A stretch of DNA of 39,203 nt, taken from JAVBNJ01 sp031551625. GTDB lineage: Bacteria > Bacteroidota > Bacteroidia > Bacteroidales > UBA932. Made by a program: the position numbers and the translations under genes. Positions 6,798 through 14,305 of this stretch are shown in pieces. The stretch's first letter is position 1; every line of letters begins with the position of its first letter. Location: contig JAVBNJ010000065.1 of NCBI GenBank assembly GCA_031551625.1, forward strand, positions 1 through 39,203. Reading direction: 5' to 3'. A model generated the notes under the pieces. It was not told the origin of the DNA. It worked only from the letters and a program-made list of their open reading frames with translations, and did not search any database.

Positions 6798-8471
6798 TTA
6801 GTAACTAAAGCTGCTGCCACCTATGAATTCACGGAGAACGGATGTAGGCGGAATAGTGGCCTCATCTTCGGACGCAATCATTTCGAAATAGCTTAGGAAT
6901 TTGAGTAACCGCAAGGCTTCGCTGTAGGCCACCTCGGTGGGGTGTATCTTACGCAACAACGGTTCTACATAACCACGCAGTACCGATAATTCGAACAACA
7001 GTGCCGAGTTGAACATGATATCGGCTTGCTCCTGATAGGGGAAAATCCACGTGTCTTCGCCGCGCCGCACGCTTTGCCATTGGGCAATGGTTTGTTGGGC
7101 CGTGTAACCGCGCGTTTTGGCATCGCGCACAATACGCCGGATGAGGCGGTTGTCGGTCGTTGGCACGCGATTGTTCTCGTCCAGCGAAATAGATGTAAGC
7201 GCGGAGGTGTAAATTTTAAATTTTTTGTTCGTGTCAACTCCCTTTGTCAGCTTGGGGTTCAACGCATGAATGCCTTCCAAAATTAAGATATCATTGGGGT
7301 TTATTTTGAGCCGCGCCCCGTTGAAAAAGCGCTTCCCTTCGATGAAATCGAAATGCGGCAGTTGAATTTCCTTGCCGCTCAACAGTTCGTCGAGTTGTTG
7401 ATTAAGGAACTCCACGTCCAGCGCATTGATAGATTCGAAATCGTAGTTGCCATTGGCGTCGCGTGGTGTTTGTTCGCGGTCTACAAAATAATTGTCCAAC
7501 TCAATGGCTACCGGATTCAGCCCGGCCACGCGCACTTGCAGGCTTAGGCGTTTTGATGAAGTAGTTTTTCCGCTGCTCGATGGACCCGACATCAGCACCA
7601 TTTTTATCCGCTCGTGCTCTTTTTTTATGAGGTTGGCCACGTTTGCAAATTCGCGTTCCTGCAGCGCTTCGGTCACTTGAATCAGTTGCCGTCCTTTGCC
7701 TTCCTGCACTGCGCGGTTGATAGAGCCAATGCCGTTAGCGCCAATAATAGCGTTCCAATCTTTGTGTTGCTGGAAAATGTAAAACATTTTCGGTTGTTTC
7801 GGCATGGGCTCCAACTCGGCAGGATTGGCGGCCTGCGGCATGCGTAGCAACACGCCGTCTTTGTATTTGCTGAGCTTAAAAAGTTTGAGGTAGCCGGTTG
7901 AAAATACCAACGGCCCATAGAAATGGTCGGGGTATTCTTCGAGGTAATAAATCGTTGTGTAGAATCGTCCGAGGGTCTTTTGCAACAAGGCTTTTTCGGG
8001 TTGCCCGTTTTTCTCGAACAGTTCAATGGCTTTATCGGTTTCTTCTTTCAGGCGGATGAATGGTAGGTTTTTTTCTACCAATTCGCGCATACGTTCCTCT
8101 ACTTTCTGCAGCAGTTCTTCGCTCACAGGCTTTCCACCCTTTGTAATTTCTCCATACAACCCGCGCGATACCGAATGCTCAATCACAAATTTGTGGTCGG
8201 GTAGCACATCGCGGATAGCTTTCTGGCAAAGGAACGACAGCGAACGTTGGTACGTGCGCATACCGTCGGGGTGCGAGATGTCGATGAAGTGAACGGTACT
8301 TGCCATGAATAATTCGTACGATAAATCTTTGAGTTGGTTATCTACCAACGCCGCCAGTACATCGGATGTTAATTTTATTTTTAGTTGGCTTACCAGTTCG
8401 CACAGCGTGGTGCCGGGCAAGCACGAAATGTAGGTTTGGGTATTTTCGCAATAAATGCGTACAGATTTCAT
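6798..8471 (-). CDS. Nucleoside (uridine) kinase with ThrRS-like N-terminal domains
   Basis: The 557-residue protein has three parts. Residues 1-60 look like a TGS domain (VRIYCENTQTYISCLPGTTL). Residues 61-200 resemble the tRNA-synthetase second additional domain (HFIDISHPDGMRTYQRSLSF). From about 285 comes a P-loop kinase of the uridine kinase/phosphoribulokinase type, with Walker A GPSSSGKTT at 296-304, ELDNYFVDREQTPRD, the LPHFDFIEGKR segment and ILILEGIHALNP. Phosphorylation of uridine/cytidine in nucleotide salvage is the expected reaction. The same fusion is known from other Bacteroidetes and Firmicutes. A TATTTTTG -7-like box at 8493-8486 (minus strand) lies 14 nt before the ATG, giving a very short leader. 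Confidence 0.85.
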   Translation of the reverse strand: MKSVRIYCENTQTYISCLPGTTLCELVSQLKIKLTSDVLAALVDNQLKDLSYELFMASTVHFIDISHPDGMRTYQRSLSFLCQKAIRDVLPDHKFVIEHSVSRGLYGEITKGGKPVSEELLQKVEERMRELVEKNLPFIRLKEETDKAIELFEKNGQPEKALLQKTLGRFYTTIYYLEEYPDHFYGPLVFSTGYLKLFKLSKYKDGVLLRMPQAANPAELEPMPKQPKMFYIFQQHKDWNAIIGANGIGSINRAVQEGKGRQLIQVTEALQEREFANVANLIKKEHERIKMVLMSGPSSSGKTTSSKRLSLQVRVAGLNPVAIELDNYFVDREQTPRDANGNYDFESINALDVEFLNQQLDELLSGKEIQLPHFDFIEGKRFFNGARLKINPNDILILEGIHALNPKLTKGVDTNKKFKIYTSALTSISLDENNRVPTTDNRLIRRIVRDAKTRGYTAQQTIAQWQSVRRGEDTWIFPYQEQADIMFNSALLFELSVLRGYVEPLLRKIHPTEVAYSEALRLLKFLSYFEMIASEDEATIPPTSVLREFIGGSSFSY

Positions 8472-8607
8472 GGATATTCTTTTTACAAAAATAGTGAAAA
8501 TAAATGAGTTTCTGAATGTATTAAATTTTCAAATGTATTTGAAAATTCTATTTTTGATAAAATATATTTGTGTATGTAAAAACAATCTTCTATTTTTGCT
8601 AAACAAT

Positions 8608-8767
8608 CCATGTTCTTTAGTATTTTGTTTTATTCTGCTCATAGAAATCTCGAAAATTTCATCATAGAATAAGAATATACAAGAATTTCACATCGAAACG
8701 TGAATTATTCTTATTTATTCTATAGGTATTCGAGAACCTCTATGAGCAATAAGCATAGTTCATGTTT
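8608..8767. repeat. Long imperfect hairpin (about 110-160 bp)
   Basis: The left arm CTCATAGAAATCTCGAAAA (from 8638) pairs with TTCGAGAACCTCTATGAG (to 8746). Pairing continues inward through ATAGAATAAGAAT / ATTCTTATTTATTCTAT and AAGAATTTCAC / GTGAATTATTCTT, down to an 8-nt loop near 8692-8699. Weaker matches extend outward to 8608 and 8767. The element lies between divergent genes and has no coding potential, so it is either a decayed mobile element or a structured regulatory region. The rest of 8472-8607 is AT-rich with nothing recognisable. Confidence 0.6.
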
Positions 8768-8798
8768 TTTTACTTTGGTACGTAACGATAACATGAAC
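8758..8798. repeat. 9-bp inverted repeat GTTCATGTT/AACATGAAC
   Basis: GTTCATGTT at 8758-8766 and AACATGAAC at 8790-8798 are perfect reverse complements with a 23-bp spacer. They adjoin the long hairpin and may be the ends of a small element or an operator pair. Confidence 0.4.
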
Positions 8799-8828
8799 AC
8801 AGCGATAAACAAAGAGATTGCTTTGTGT

Positions 8829-8973
8829 TATTGCGAGGAACGAAGGAACTCGCAATGATAGGCGGCGAAAAAAAATCGTAGCAAGAGGTTGTTTTATGCA
8901 TTTGTGTTTGTTGGTTCTATTGACATAAAACAACTTCAAAGCTACGACAATTATAGCTTCGTTCCTCGTAATG
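8829..8973. repeat. Nested palindromic element of the GCGAGGAACG repeat family
   Basis: The outer arms ATTGCGAGGAACGAAG (8830-8845) and CTTCGTTCCTCGTAAT (8957-8972) are near-perfect reverse complements. Inside, CGTAGCAAGAGGTTGTTTTATG (8877-8898 region) pairs with 8924-8946. The left arm also makes a small local hairpin (TTGCGAG with CTCGCAA). The same core recurs within coding DNA at 25171-25190 and at the right edge of the window (39183-39203). Confidence 0.65.
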
Positions 8974-9002
8974 GGGACTAAATAATTAGTTAAAAATGTT
9001 TA

Positions 9003-9082
9003 AACGCAGAAACACAAAAACGTGGAGACGCTGAGAAAACAAACATATCTGTGTCTTTGCGACTCCGCGCCTCTGCGTTCAG
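9003..9082. repeat. AACGCAG...CTGCGTT inverted repeat
   Basis: AACGCAGAAACACAAAAACG at the left and CTCCGCGCCTCTGCGTT at the right are imperfect reverse complements. They resemble the ACGCAGAGGCGCGGAG repeat dispersed in many bacterial genomes. It lies 32-112 bp upstream of the secreted-protein gene. Confidence 0.55.
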
Positions 9083-9113
9083 AAAATAAGTAATAACCAA
9101 AAACAAAACTAAC

Positions 9114-10217
9114 ATGAACCGAACACTATTAAAATTTGAAAACATTTATGAGTTCAGCGCAGCTAAAAAAACCTACTTATTTGCATTCATGTTGCTCGGT
9201 ATAGTAGCAACAGCCCAGCAGCGCACGTTTACAAAATCAGTAAGCGCTAACTATGCCACCAGGCAAGTTACATTCAACATCTCGTGGGCGGCAGGTAGCC
9301 GTGGAACATATACTGGGAAAGTATATAACTCCAAAGTGTGGGTGCTGGTCGATTATCAAGAGATCCAAAATGGCACGCTTGCTGGTAGCTGGAAACGTGC
9401 AGATATTGATTTAACGAAACTACCCGCCAATTGCACTGCCGATGGTACTAACGCTAAAGGTTTTTGGTATCAGGGACAGGCAACGGCTGAACAAAATGCA
9501 ACCGTTACAGTTACACTAAAGAATGTTCCTGCCCAATTTAATTGGTGCGCTTTTGCGAGCGATTGTCCGCCACAGGCGGTATATAATGGAGGATCGAGCT
9601 TTACATTTAAAGGTACTGCGCCATTTTATGTAACATACGAAAACGAATCGCCAACAACAGTAACAACAAAAAGTTATAGTAGTTTAGATAAAAATGTCAT
9701 AGCCATGACAGATGCAACAGGCTGCCCGGCAGGTTGTAAAATGCGAAATCAAGCGGTAAGTGAAGGTGCTTGCTGTAGTGGACTAACACTTGTGGGCGGT
9801 TATTGCCGCGATTTGGTAGCTGACAATGTGCTTTCTTATACAGGCTGTGGCTTTGAAGTAAAGAATAAACCGACAGAGACTTCATTTTGGTCTGAAAGTT
9901 TATGCGATGCTACTAGTGGATGGCATTTACCTACGAATGCACAATTGCAATGCATGTGGTCGAATCGAAATTATTATAACTTTTATAATGGGGAGAGCAT
10001 AATGTTGCTTTGGGGTAGTGAAAGAGCTGGCAATACCGGTACGTGCGCTACTTGGGGGAGTCCTTGTGTTGACTATACTTCATCTTCAGGTTATATAGCC
10101 CTTTTTTGGTACGCATATGTTGCCAATTGCGATGCGTATAGTTGCTCTCGTAAGGCAGGAACACTGGTTTTAATTAAAGCAAATACTAATTTTACATATG
10201 GAGTCTGCGTGCGCTAA
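9114..10217 (+). CDS. Secreted cysteine-rich protein, FISUMP/DUF1566-like
   Basis: The 367-residue protein has a signal peptide: a charged N-terminal stretch, hydrophobic residues 20-34 and a likely cleavage in VATA|QQ. Residues 37-175 form a Bacteroidetes extracellular module with TFNISWAAGSRGTYTGK, VWVLVDYQEI, GFWYQGQA, FNWCAFASDCPP and FKGTAPFYVTYEN. The C-terminal part has many cysteines (PAGCKMR, GACCSGL, GGYCRD) and the pattern GWHLPTNAQLQCMW followed at the end by YGVCVR. That is the usual frame of DUF1566/'major paralogous' surface domains. No T9SS C-terminal sorting domain and no lipobox are visible, so it is probably periplasmic or released. It stands alone between repeat-rich DNA and a terminator. 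Function unknown. Confidence 0.7.
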   Translation: MNRTLLKFENIYEFSAAKKTYLFAFMLLGIVATAQQRTFTKSVSANYATRQVTFNISWAAGSRGTYTGKVYNSKVWVLVDYQEIQNGTLAGSWKRADIDLTKLPANCTADGTNAKGFWYQGQATAEQNATVTVTLKNVPAQFNWCAFASDCPPQAVYNGGSSFTFKGTAPFYVTYENESPTTVTTKSYSSLDKNVIAMTDATGCPAGCKMRNQAVSEGACCSGLTLVGGYCRDLVADNVLSYTGCGFEVKNKPTETSFWSESLCDATSGWHLPTNAQLQCMWSNRNYYNFYNGESIMLLWGSERAGNTGTCATWGSPCVDYTSSSGYIALFWYAYVANCDAYSCSRKAGTLVLIKANTNFTYGVCVR

Positions 10218-10225
10218 CAAATAAA

Positions 10226-10264
10226 AAGCGTGGCAATTTGTTAACCATTGCCACGCTTGTAAAA
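10226..10264. terminator. Terminator between convergent genes
   Basis: AAGCGTGGCAAT (10226-10237) and ATTGCCACGCTT (10247-10258) form a perfect 12-bp stem. A-rich sequence precedes the stem. The terminator separates the secreted-protein gene from the convergent tldE gene and can serve both. Confidence 0.8.
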
Positions 10265-10272
10265 AATTGTTT

Positions 10273-11592
10273 CTACAATCCGCTAAATGCCACGTCGTCG
10301 AACACGAGCGACGGGGTGCGCCACGACGAGGTGGTGCGGGCATCGTTGCCCACGGCGGCCAGGCGTTCCCAAAGGGAGAGCATGTTGCCGGTAATGTTCA
10401 TTTCGGAAATGGGTTTGGTCGGTTTGCCGTTTTCAATCAAAAATCCGTCGATGCCAAACGAAAAATCGCCGGTGCTGCTGTTGCTGTTGCCACCGTTGAA
10501 TCCCGTAACCAGTATGCCTTTTTTGAGGTCGCCCATCAATCCGTTCAAATCTTTGTTGCCTTGATTAAATGTGAGGATAGACGTGCCGCTAATGGTAGGG
10601 GCTACCTTCATTTTGTGGGCATTGTAGGTGTCGATAAAATAGGTTTGCAGCACACCGTTTTCAATAATGGCACGTTTCTTGGTAGCCACGCCTTCGTAGT
10701 CGTACCAACGGCTACCCATAGCTTGCGGGATGTGCGGATCGTCGGTAAGTGTCAGTTTATCGGCTGCAATTTTCTTCCCGATTTTATCAATCAGGAACGA
10801 GTCTTTTTGTGCGAGCGAACCACCACTAAGCGCGGAAATAATAGGGGAGAGGAGGTTGCCGATGTTCATGTTGTCGACTACCATCGTATATTTTCCCGAT
10901 TTTATTTTCGTTTGGCCCAGCTTCTGTAGCGCACGTTCCAATGCTTTGCGACCAATGCCGCTTTTTTGCAATTTATCCCAAAATAGCGAACTGTCGTACC
11001 ACCACGACTCGGGGCGCGCATCGCCATCGCCTTTGAGCGACACGCTGGCACTGAGGCTGTATGAGGTCTGCGCTTTTTCGCCTTCGAACCCTTGACTGTC
11101 TACCAGGTACCCGAAATAACTCGAATCGCCATAGTCCGCCGATACTGAGATGATGTGCGGGTCGGTTTTATATATTTCGTCGACGGCGGCTTTTGCCAGT
11201 TGCAACTTTTCGTCGGGTTGCAAGCTGTCAATCGTTTGATCATAACAGGCGTCGGGAGCGTCGTGTCCCTTGTAATACAAATCGGGGTTGGGCAACGTGC
11301 GGCAATCGTCTGGCGCCAGGTAGCGCGTCGAATCAATCGCATTTTTGATAAATTTTTCGAGCTCCTTTTTCTCCATTCTGTTCGAAGAGTAAGAACCATA
11401 GCGGCCATCGACAAACAGTGAAATGGAAAAACGGTTTTCCGACGCTTGTTGTAATTTTTCGAGTTGTTCGTCGCGGTATTCAAAAGTAGTTTCGGTGCCT
11501 GCATCAATGCTTACGCGACTGGCCGAGCAGCCGTTTTGTTTGGCGAAAGCCATCATTTCTAGCGCAAGGTCTTTATGTTCTTTTTTTATCAT
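10273..11592 (-). CDS. TldE/PmbA-type subunit of the TldD/TldE protease
   Basis: The 439-residue protein is of the PmbA/TldE family, the partner of the TldD metalloprotease. Landmarks: an N-terminal LALEMMAFAKQNGCSASRVSI and EYRDEQLEKLQQAS, ISLFVDGRYGSYSSNRM, then YTMVVDNMNIGNLLSPIISALSG (the place where TldD has its zinc motif; no HExxxH here), GSRWYDYEGVATKKRAIIENG and PTISGTSILTFNQG, ending SPSLVFDDVAFSG. The absence of HExxxH fits the non-catalytic subunit. In E. coli the pair trims microcin precursors and degrades CcdA. It lies 98 nt downstream of tldD on the same strand and is almost surely co-transcribed. No signal peptide is present, unlike its TldD partner. Confidence 0.88.
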   Translation of the reverse strand: MIKKEHKDLALEMMAFAKQNGCSASRVSIDAGTETTFEYRDEQLEKLQQASENRFSISLFVDGRYGSYSSNRMEKKELEKFIKNAIDSTRYLAPDDCRTLPNPDLYYKGHDAPDACYDQTIDSLQPDEKLQLAKAAVDEIYKTDPHIISVSADYGDSSYFGYLVDSQGFEGEKAQTSYSLSASVSLKGDGDARPESWWYDSSLFWDKLQKSGIGRKALERALQKLGQTKIKSGKYTMVVDNMNIGNLLSPIISALSGGSLAQKDSFLIDKIGKKIAADKLTLTDDPHIPQAMGSRWYDYEGVATKKRAIIENGVLQTYFIDTYNAHKMKVAPTISGTSILTFNQGNKDLNGLMGDLKKGILVTGFNGGNSNSSTGDFSFGIDGFLIENGKPTKPISEMNITGNMLSLWERLAAVGNDARTTSSWRTPSLVFDDVAFSGL

Positions 11593-11690
11593 AACTTCTT
11601 AGTTTAAGGTTGAAAGTTTAAGGTTTCTAGTTTATTGGAATATTTGTTTGTGCGCTTTGCACAACTTTAAACATGAAATCTTAAACTGCT
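11593..11690. repeat. AGTTTAAGG-type repeats between tldD and tldE
   Basis: The 98-nt spacer contains AGTTTAAGG and AAGTTTAAGG direct repeats and an inverted TTTAAAC/CTTAAACT counterpart. GTGCGCTTTGCACA lies between them, like GTGCGCTTTGCGCC near 104. It is probably the same class of dispersed intergenic repeat and could attenuate the operon. Confidence 0.4.
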
Positions 11691-13202
11691 TTACTCACCG
11701 CCTACAGTTAATTTTTTTACGAGTACCGATGGCAGCCCTTGCGTAACGGGCATTCCCTGTCCGTCTTTGCCGCAGGTCCAGGTGCCGTCGTCGAGCTTCA
11801 GGTTGTTGGCCACCATGCTCACATCGGCCAGCGCTTTCGGGCCGTTGCCGATGATGTTGATGTCCTTGATAGGCTGTGTGAGTTTGCCGTTTTCAATCAG
11901 GTAGCCCGATTTAACGAAGAACGTGAAATCGCCTGCGCCAATTTGGACTTGGCCATTTGTGAAAGTTTCGGCATACACGCCGTTCTTTACGCTGGCAATA
12001 ATATCCTGTTCGCTCACATTGCCGTTTTCCATGTAAGTGCAGCGCATGCGCGGGATGGGTGCAAAGCGGAACGACTGGCGCCGCCCGTTGCCGGTCGAGG
12101 CAATGCCGTAGTGCATCGCGCTGATGCGGTCGTGCAGGTAGCTGGTGAGCGTACCGTTGGTTACAATGTAAGTCTTTTGACTGGCTGTTCCTTCATCGTC
12201 AAAATTGATAGAACCCCGGTTGCCCGCAATGGTGCCGTCGTCCACAATGTTGATGTGCGTATCGCAAATTTGTTTACCCAATTTATCGGAGAAAATGGAT
12301 GTGTTCTTGCGGTTGAAGTCAGCTTCGAATGCGTGGCCGATGGCTTCGTGCAACAGAATACCGGAACCTCCGGCAGCCATTACCACAGGCAGTTCGCCGC
12401 CTTTCGGTTTCACAGCTTTGAACATACGTCCTGCCCCTTCGACGGCTTCGCGGGCAATGGTTTCCACTACATCGTCGCTCAAAAATTCAACGCCTTTGCG
12501 GAACGAGCGGGCTGCATGGAAATTTTCGGTTTTACCGTTGTCTTCCATGATACAGTAAGCCGATAGCGATACCATTGGGCGGTAGTCGTGGCACAAAGTG
12601 CCTTCGGAGTTGCAAAATAAAATGTACGAAGTGCTGTCGCTCAGTGAAGCAATTACTTTGCTCACGCGCTTGTCGAGCGCAAAGCAGCGGTCGTTGAGTT
12701 TTTGTATGTATGGCGCTTTGTCTTTTACCGACTCGTCTTCCCACGATTTCACGATGGGGTAGTAGTTGGCAAATGTTTTTTCGGACACGTTCACGCTTTG
12801 TGTTTTGCTGTTGCCGGTGGCAATGCGTGCGGCCGTGCGCGCCGCTTTCAGCATTTCGTTCAGGCTCGTATTTTCGACGTAGGCATAACCTGTTTGGTCG
12901 CCCACCACCACGCGCACACCCATGCCGAAATCGATGTCGGACGAGGCGCGGTTCACCGCTCCGTCGCGTAGTGTAAGGTAATTGCTGAATGTGTGTTCGA
13001 AAAATAAATCGGCATAATCACCCCCTTTTTCGAGGGCTGTAGCTATTACTTTTTTAAGGTCGCTTTCGGTTACGCCGAAGTGTGCCAACATCAGCGAGGC
13101 ACCTTCTTTCGTGCCGGCGCCGCACGATTCCAAGAGGTGGGGCAGCAACACTGCGCCTGCCAGCGCCATGCCGCCTGTTTTAAGAAAATCCCGTCGTTCC
13201 AT
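11691..13202 (-). CDS. TldD-type metalloprotease with Tat signal sequence
   Basis: The 503-residue TldD family member has the zinc motif in SGILLHEAIGHAFEAD. Flanking family features include FGMGVRVVVGDQTGYAYV, FDDEGTASQKTYIV, GNGRRQSFRFAPIPRM and the C-terminal WTCGKDGQGMPVTQGLPSVLV. The N-terminus is MERRDFLKTGGMALAGAVLL, a near-ideal twin-arginine signal (RRDFLK) with a hydrophobic core, followed by LLESC, a possible but imperfect lipobox (Glu at -2, Cys27). This predicts export as a folded protein and perhaps lipid anchoring. E. coli TldD is cytosolic. The adjoining TldE has no signal, so it would need to stay inside or travel with TldD. A -7 box TATCTTTG lies at 13242-13235 on the minus strand. 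Confidence 0.88.
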   Translation of the reverse strand: MERRDFLKTGGMALAGAVLLPHLLESCGAGTKEGASLMLAHFGVTESDLKKVIATALEKGGDYADLFFEHTFSNYLTLRDGAVNRASSDIDFGMGVRVVVGDQTGYAYVENTSLNEMLKAARTAARIATGNSKTQSVNVSEKTFANYYPIVKSWEDESVKDKAPYIQKLNDRCFALDKRVSKVIASLSDSTSYILFCNSEGTLCHDYRPMVSLSAYCIMEDNGKTENFHAARSFRKGVEFLSDDVVETIAREAVEGAGRMFKAVKPKGGELPVVMAAGGSGILLHEAIGHAFEADFNRKNTSIFSDKLGKQICDTHINIVDDGTIAGNRGSINFDDEGTASQKTYIVTNGTLTSYLHDRISAMHYGIASTGNGRRQSFRFAPIPRMRCTYMENGNVSEQDIIASVKNGVYAETFTNGQVQIGAGDFTFFVKSGYLIENGKLTQPIKDINIIGNGPKALADVSMVANNLKLDDGTWTCGKDGQGMPVTQGLPSVLVKKLTVGGE

Positions 13203-13244
13203 CCTATTTGGTTTAAAAATTTAAAGATTGGTAACAAAGATAAT

Positions 13245-13277
13245 AAAAAAATCCTGAAAAATGAATTTCAGGATTTG
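13245..13277 (-). terminator. Terminator of tRNA-Gly
   Basis: On the minus strand AAATCCTGAAA pairs with TTTCAGGATTT around a 5-nt loop and is followed by a run of T. It lies 4 nt past the tRNA 3' end and just before the tldD -7 box. Confidence 0.85.
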
Positions 13278-13281
13278 ATCT

Positions 13282-13357
13282 TGGAGCGGAAGACGAGACT
13301 CGAACTCGCGACCCTAACCTTGGCAAGGTTATGCTCTACCAACTGAGCTACTTCCGC
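13282..13357 (-). tRNA. tRNA-Gly(GCC)
   Basis: Read on the minus strand, the acceptor GCGGAAG pairs with CTTCCGC, then discriminator T and an encoded CCA. The D-arm contains AGCTCAGTTGGTAGAGC. The anticodon stem AACC/GGTT holds loop TTGCCAA with anticodon GCC. The T-arm contains GTTCGAGTC. Total length is 76 nt. Confidence 0.95.
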
Positions 13358-13368
13358 GTTTGGGAGTG

Positions 13369-13399
13369 CAAAGGTACAACTTTTTTTTAAATCTGCAAA
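13369..13399 (-). promoter_or_regulatory. Promoter of tRNA-Gly
   Basis: On the minus strand TTTG (13399-13396) and TACCTTTG (13376-13369) are separated by 19 bp, an exact match to the Bacteroidetes primary-sigma consensus. The tRNA begins 11 nt downstream. Confidence 0.85.
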
Positions 13400-13426
13400 A
13401 AAATGTTTTTTTGTTTCGCACGAGTT

Positions 13427-13474
13427 GTATACCAATAGATTATTTTAGTATACCACGCATATATTGTATCTTTG
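13427..13474 (+). promoter_or_regulatory. Promoter with two GTATACCA boxes
   Basis: The -7 box TATCTTTG is at 13467-13474, 9 nt before the ATG at 13484. The direct repeats GTATACCA at 13427-13434 and 13448-13455 start exactly 21 bp apart, two helical turns, and cover the -33 region, where only TTTTAG is seen. The arrangement suits a repressor or activator binding one face of the DNA. The gene downstream encodes a winged-helix-like protein, so autoregulation is possible. Confidence 0.5.
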
Positions 13475-13483
13475 TAGTTAGTT

Positions 13484-14290
13484 ATGGATAAAGAAACCCT
13501 GCTGAAACGATTGTCCGATATTGAATGGGACGATTTTGAAGTAAAAGAAGCTGCGGCGGAGCTTCCCAAAAATGTTTGGGAAACGGTTAGCACATTTTCT
13601 AATACGGCAGGTGGCTGGATTGTTCTGGGCATGCTGCAGCAAGGCAAGCGCTTCGACATAACCGGCGTGACGAATCCCGAAAAAATAGAGCAGGATTTTG
13701 TGACCACGCTCCGTTCAAAAAATAAATTCAATGCGCTGGTAAACCTGCTTATGCATGCCGACTATTTTAGTCCGATGAAGCCGCGCATACGGGTTTTTAC
13801 CAACCGCATCGAGTTCGAAAATCCGGGTGCATTCCCGCGCCCTGTCGAAGAATTGTTGAAGGAAGATGTGTCTATTCCCCGCAATCCGGTAATTGCGAAA
13901 CTGTGTCGTTGTGCTAAGTTCTGCGAAAATGCGGGTTACGGTTTTGATAAAATGCTGGTGTGGGAAAAGGAAACCAACCGCGAAGTGCATTTCGAAAACC
14001 GGCTTGATAAGACAAAGGTCACTTTTATGTTGAAAGATGGCAAAGTCGATATGTTGGGTGGTCAGACAAGTGGTCGGACAGGTGGTCAGACATTGCAACT
14101 TAGTGAAATTCAGAAAAAAATAATTTGGCAGATAGCACAAAATCCAAAAGTCTCAAGAAGGGATTTGGCCACTATTTTAGGCATCAATCAATCTGCTGTT
14201 CAAAAGCATTTTGAAAAGTTGAAAGAACTAGGATTGATTATGCGCGAGGGTACTTTTGGTGGACGATGGATAATTATTAAACCCGAATAA
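13484..14290 (+). CDS. AlbA_2/RecG-like HTH regulator with internal deletion
   Basis: The 268-residue protein is mosaic. Residues 1-82 are the start of an AlbA_2 (Schlafen-type) domain (EVKEAAAELPKNVWETVSTFSNTAGGWIVLG, then FDITGVTNPEKIEQDF). At about residue 83 it jumps straight to the middle of the RecG-like C-terminal region (ALVNLLMHADYFSPMKPRIR, IEFENPGAFPRP, NAGYGFDKM). A winged-helix segment follows (KVSRRDLATILGINQSAVQKHFEKLKELGLI, about 210-255). Full-length homologues are roughly 450-550 residues, so about 170-200 residues appear missing, in frame. It is the first gene before the polysaccharide operon (15-nt gap) and may regulate it. The deletion may have made it inactive or DNA-binding only. 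Confidence 0.7.
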   Translation: MDKETLLKRLSDIEWDDFEVKEAAAELPKNVWETVSTFSNTAGGWIVLGMLQQGKRFDITGVTNPEKIEQDFVTTLRSKNKFNALVNLLMHADYFSPMKPRIRVFTNRIEFENPGAFPRPVEELLKEDVSIPRNPVIAKLCRCAKFCENAGYGFDKMLVWEKETNREVHFENRLDKTKVTFMLKDGKVDMLGGQTSGRTGGQTLQLSEIQKKIIWQIAQNPKVSRRDLATILGINQSAVQKHFEKLKELGLIMREGTFGGRWIIIKPE

Positions 14291-14305
14291 CTAAAAAATT
14301 AGTAT

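Noticed and set aside
8472..9113. A remnant insertion sequence in the repeat-rich gap
   Set aside because: No transposase fragment can be read in any frame; only palindromes and dispersed repeats are seen.
11739..12566. 275-codon plus-strand frame opposite tldD
   Set aside because: Antisense to the TldD catalytic region; no motif, no promoter.
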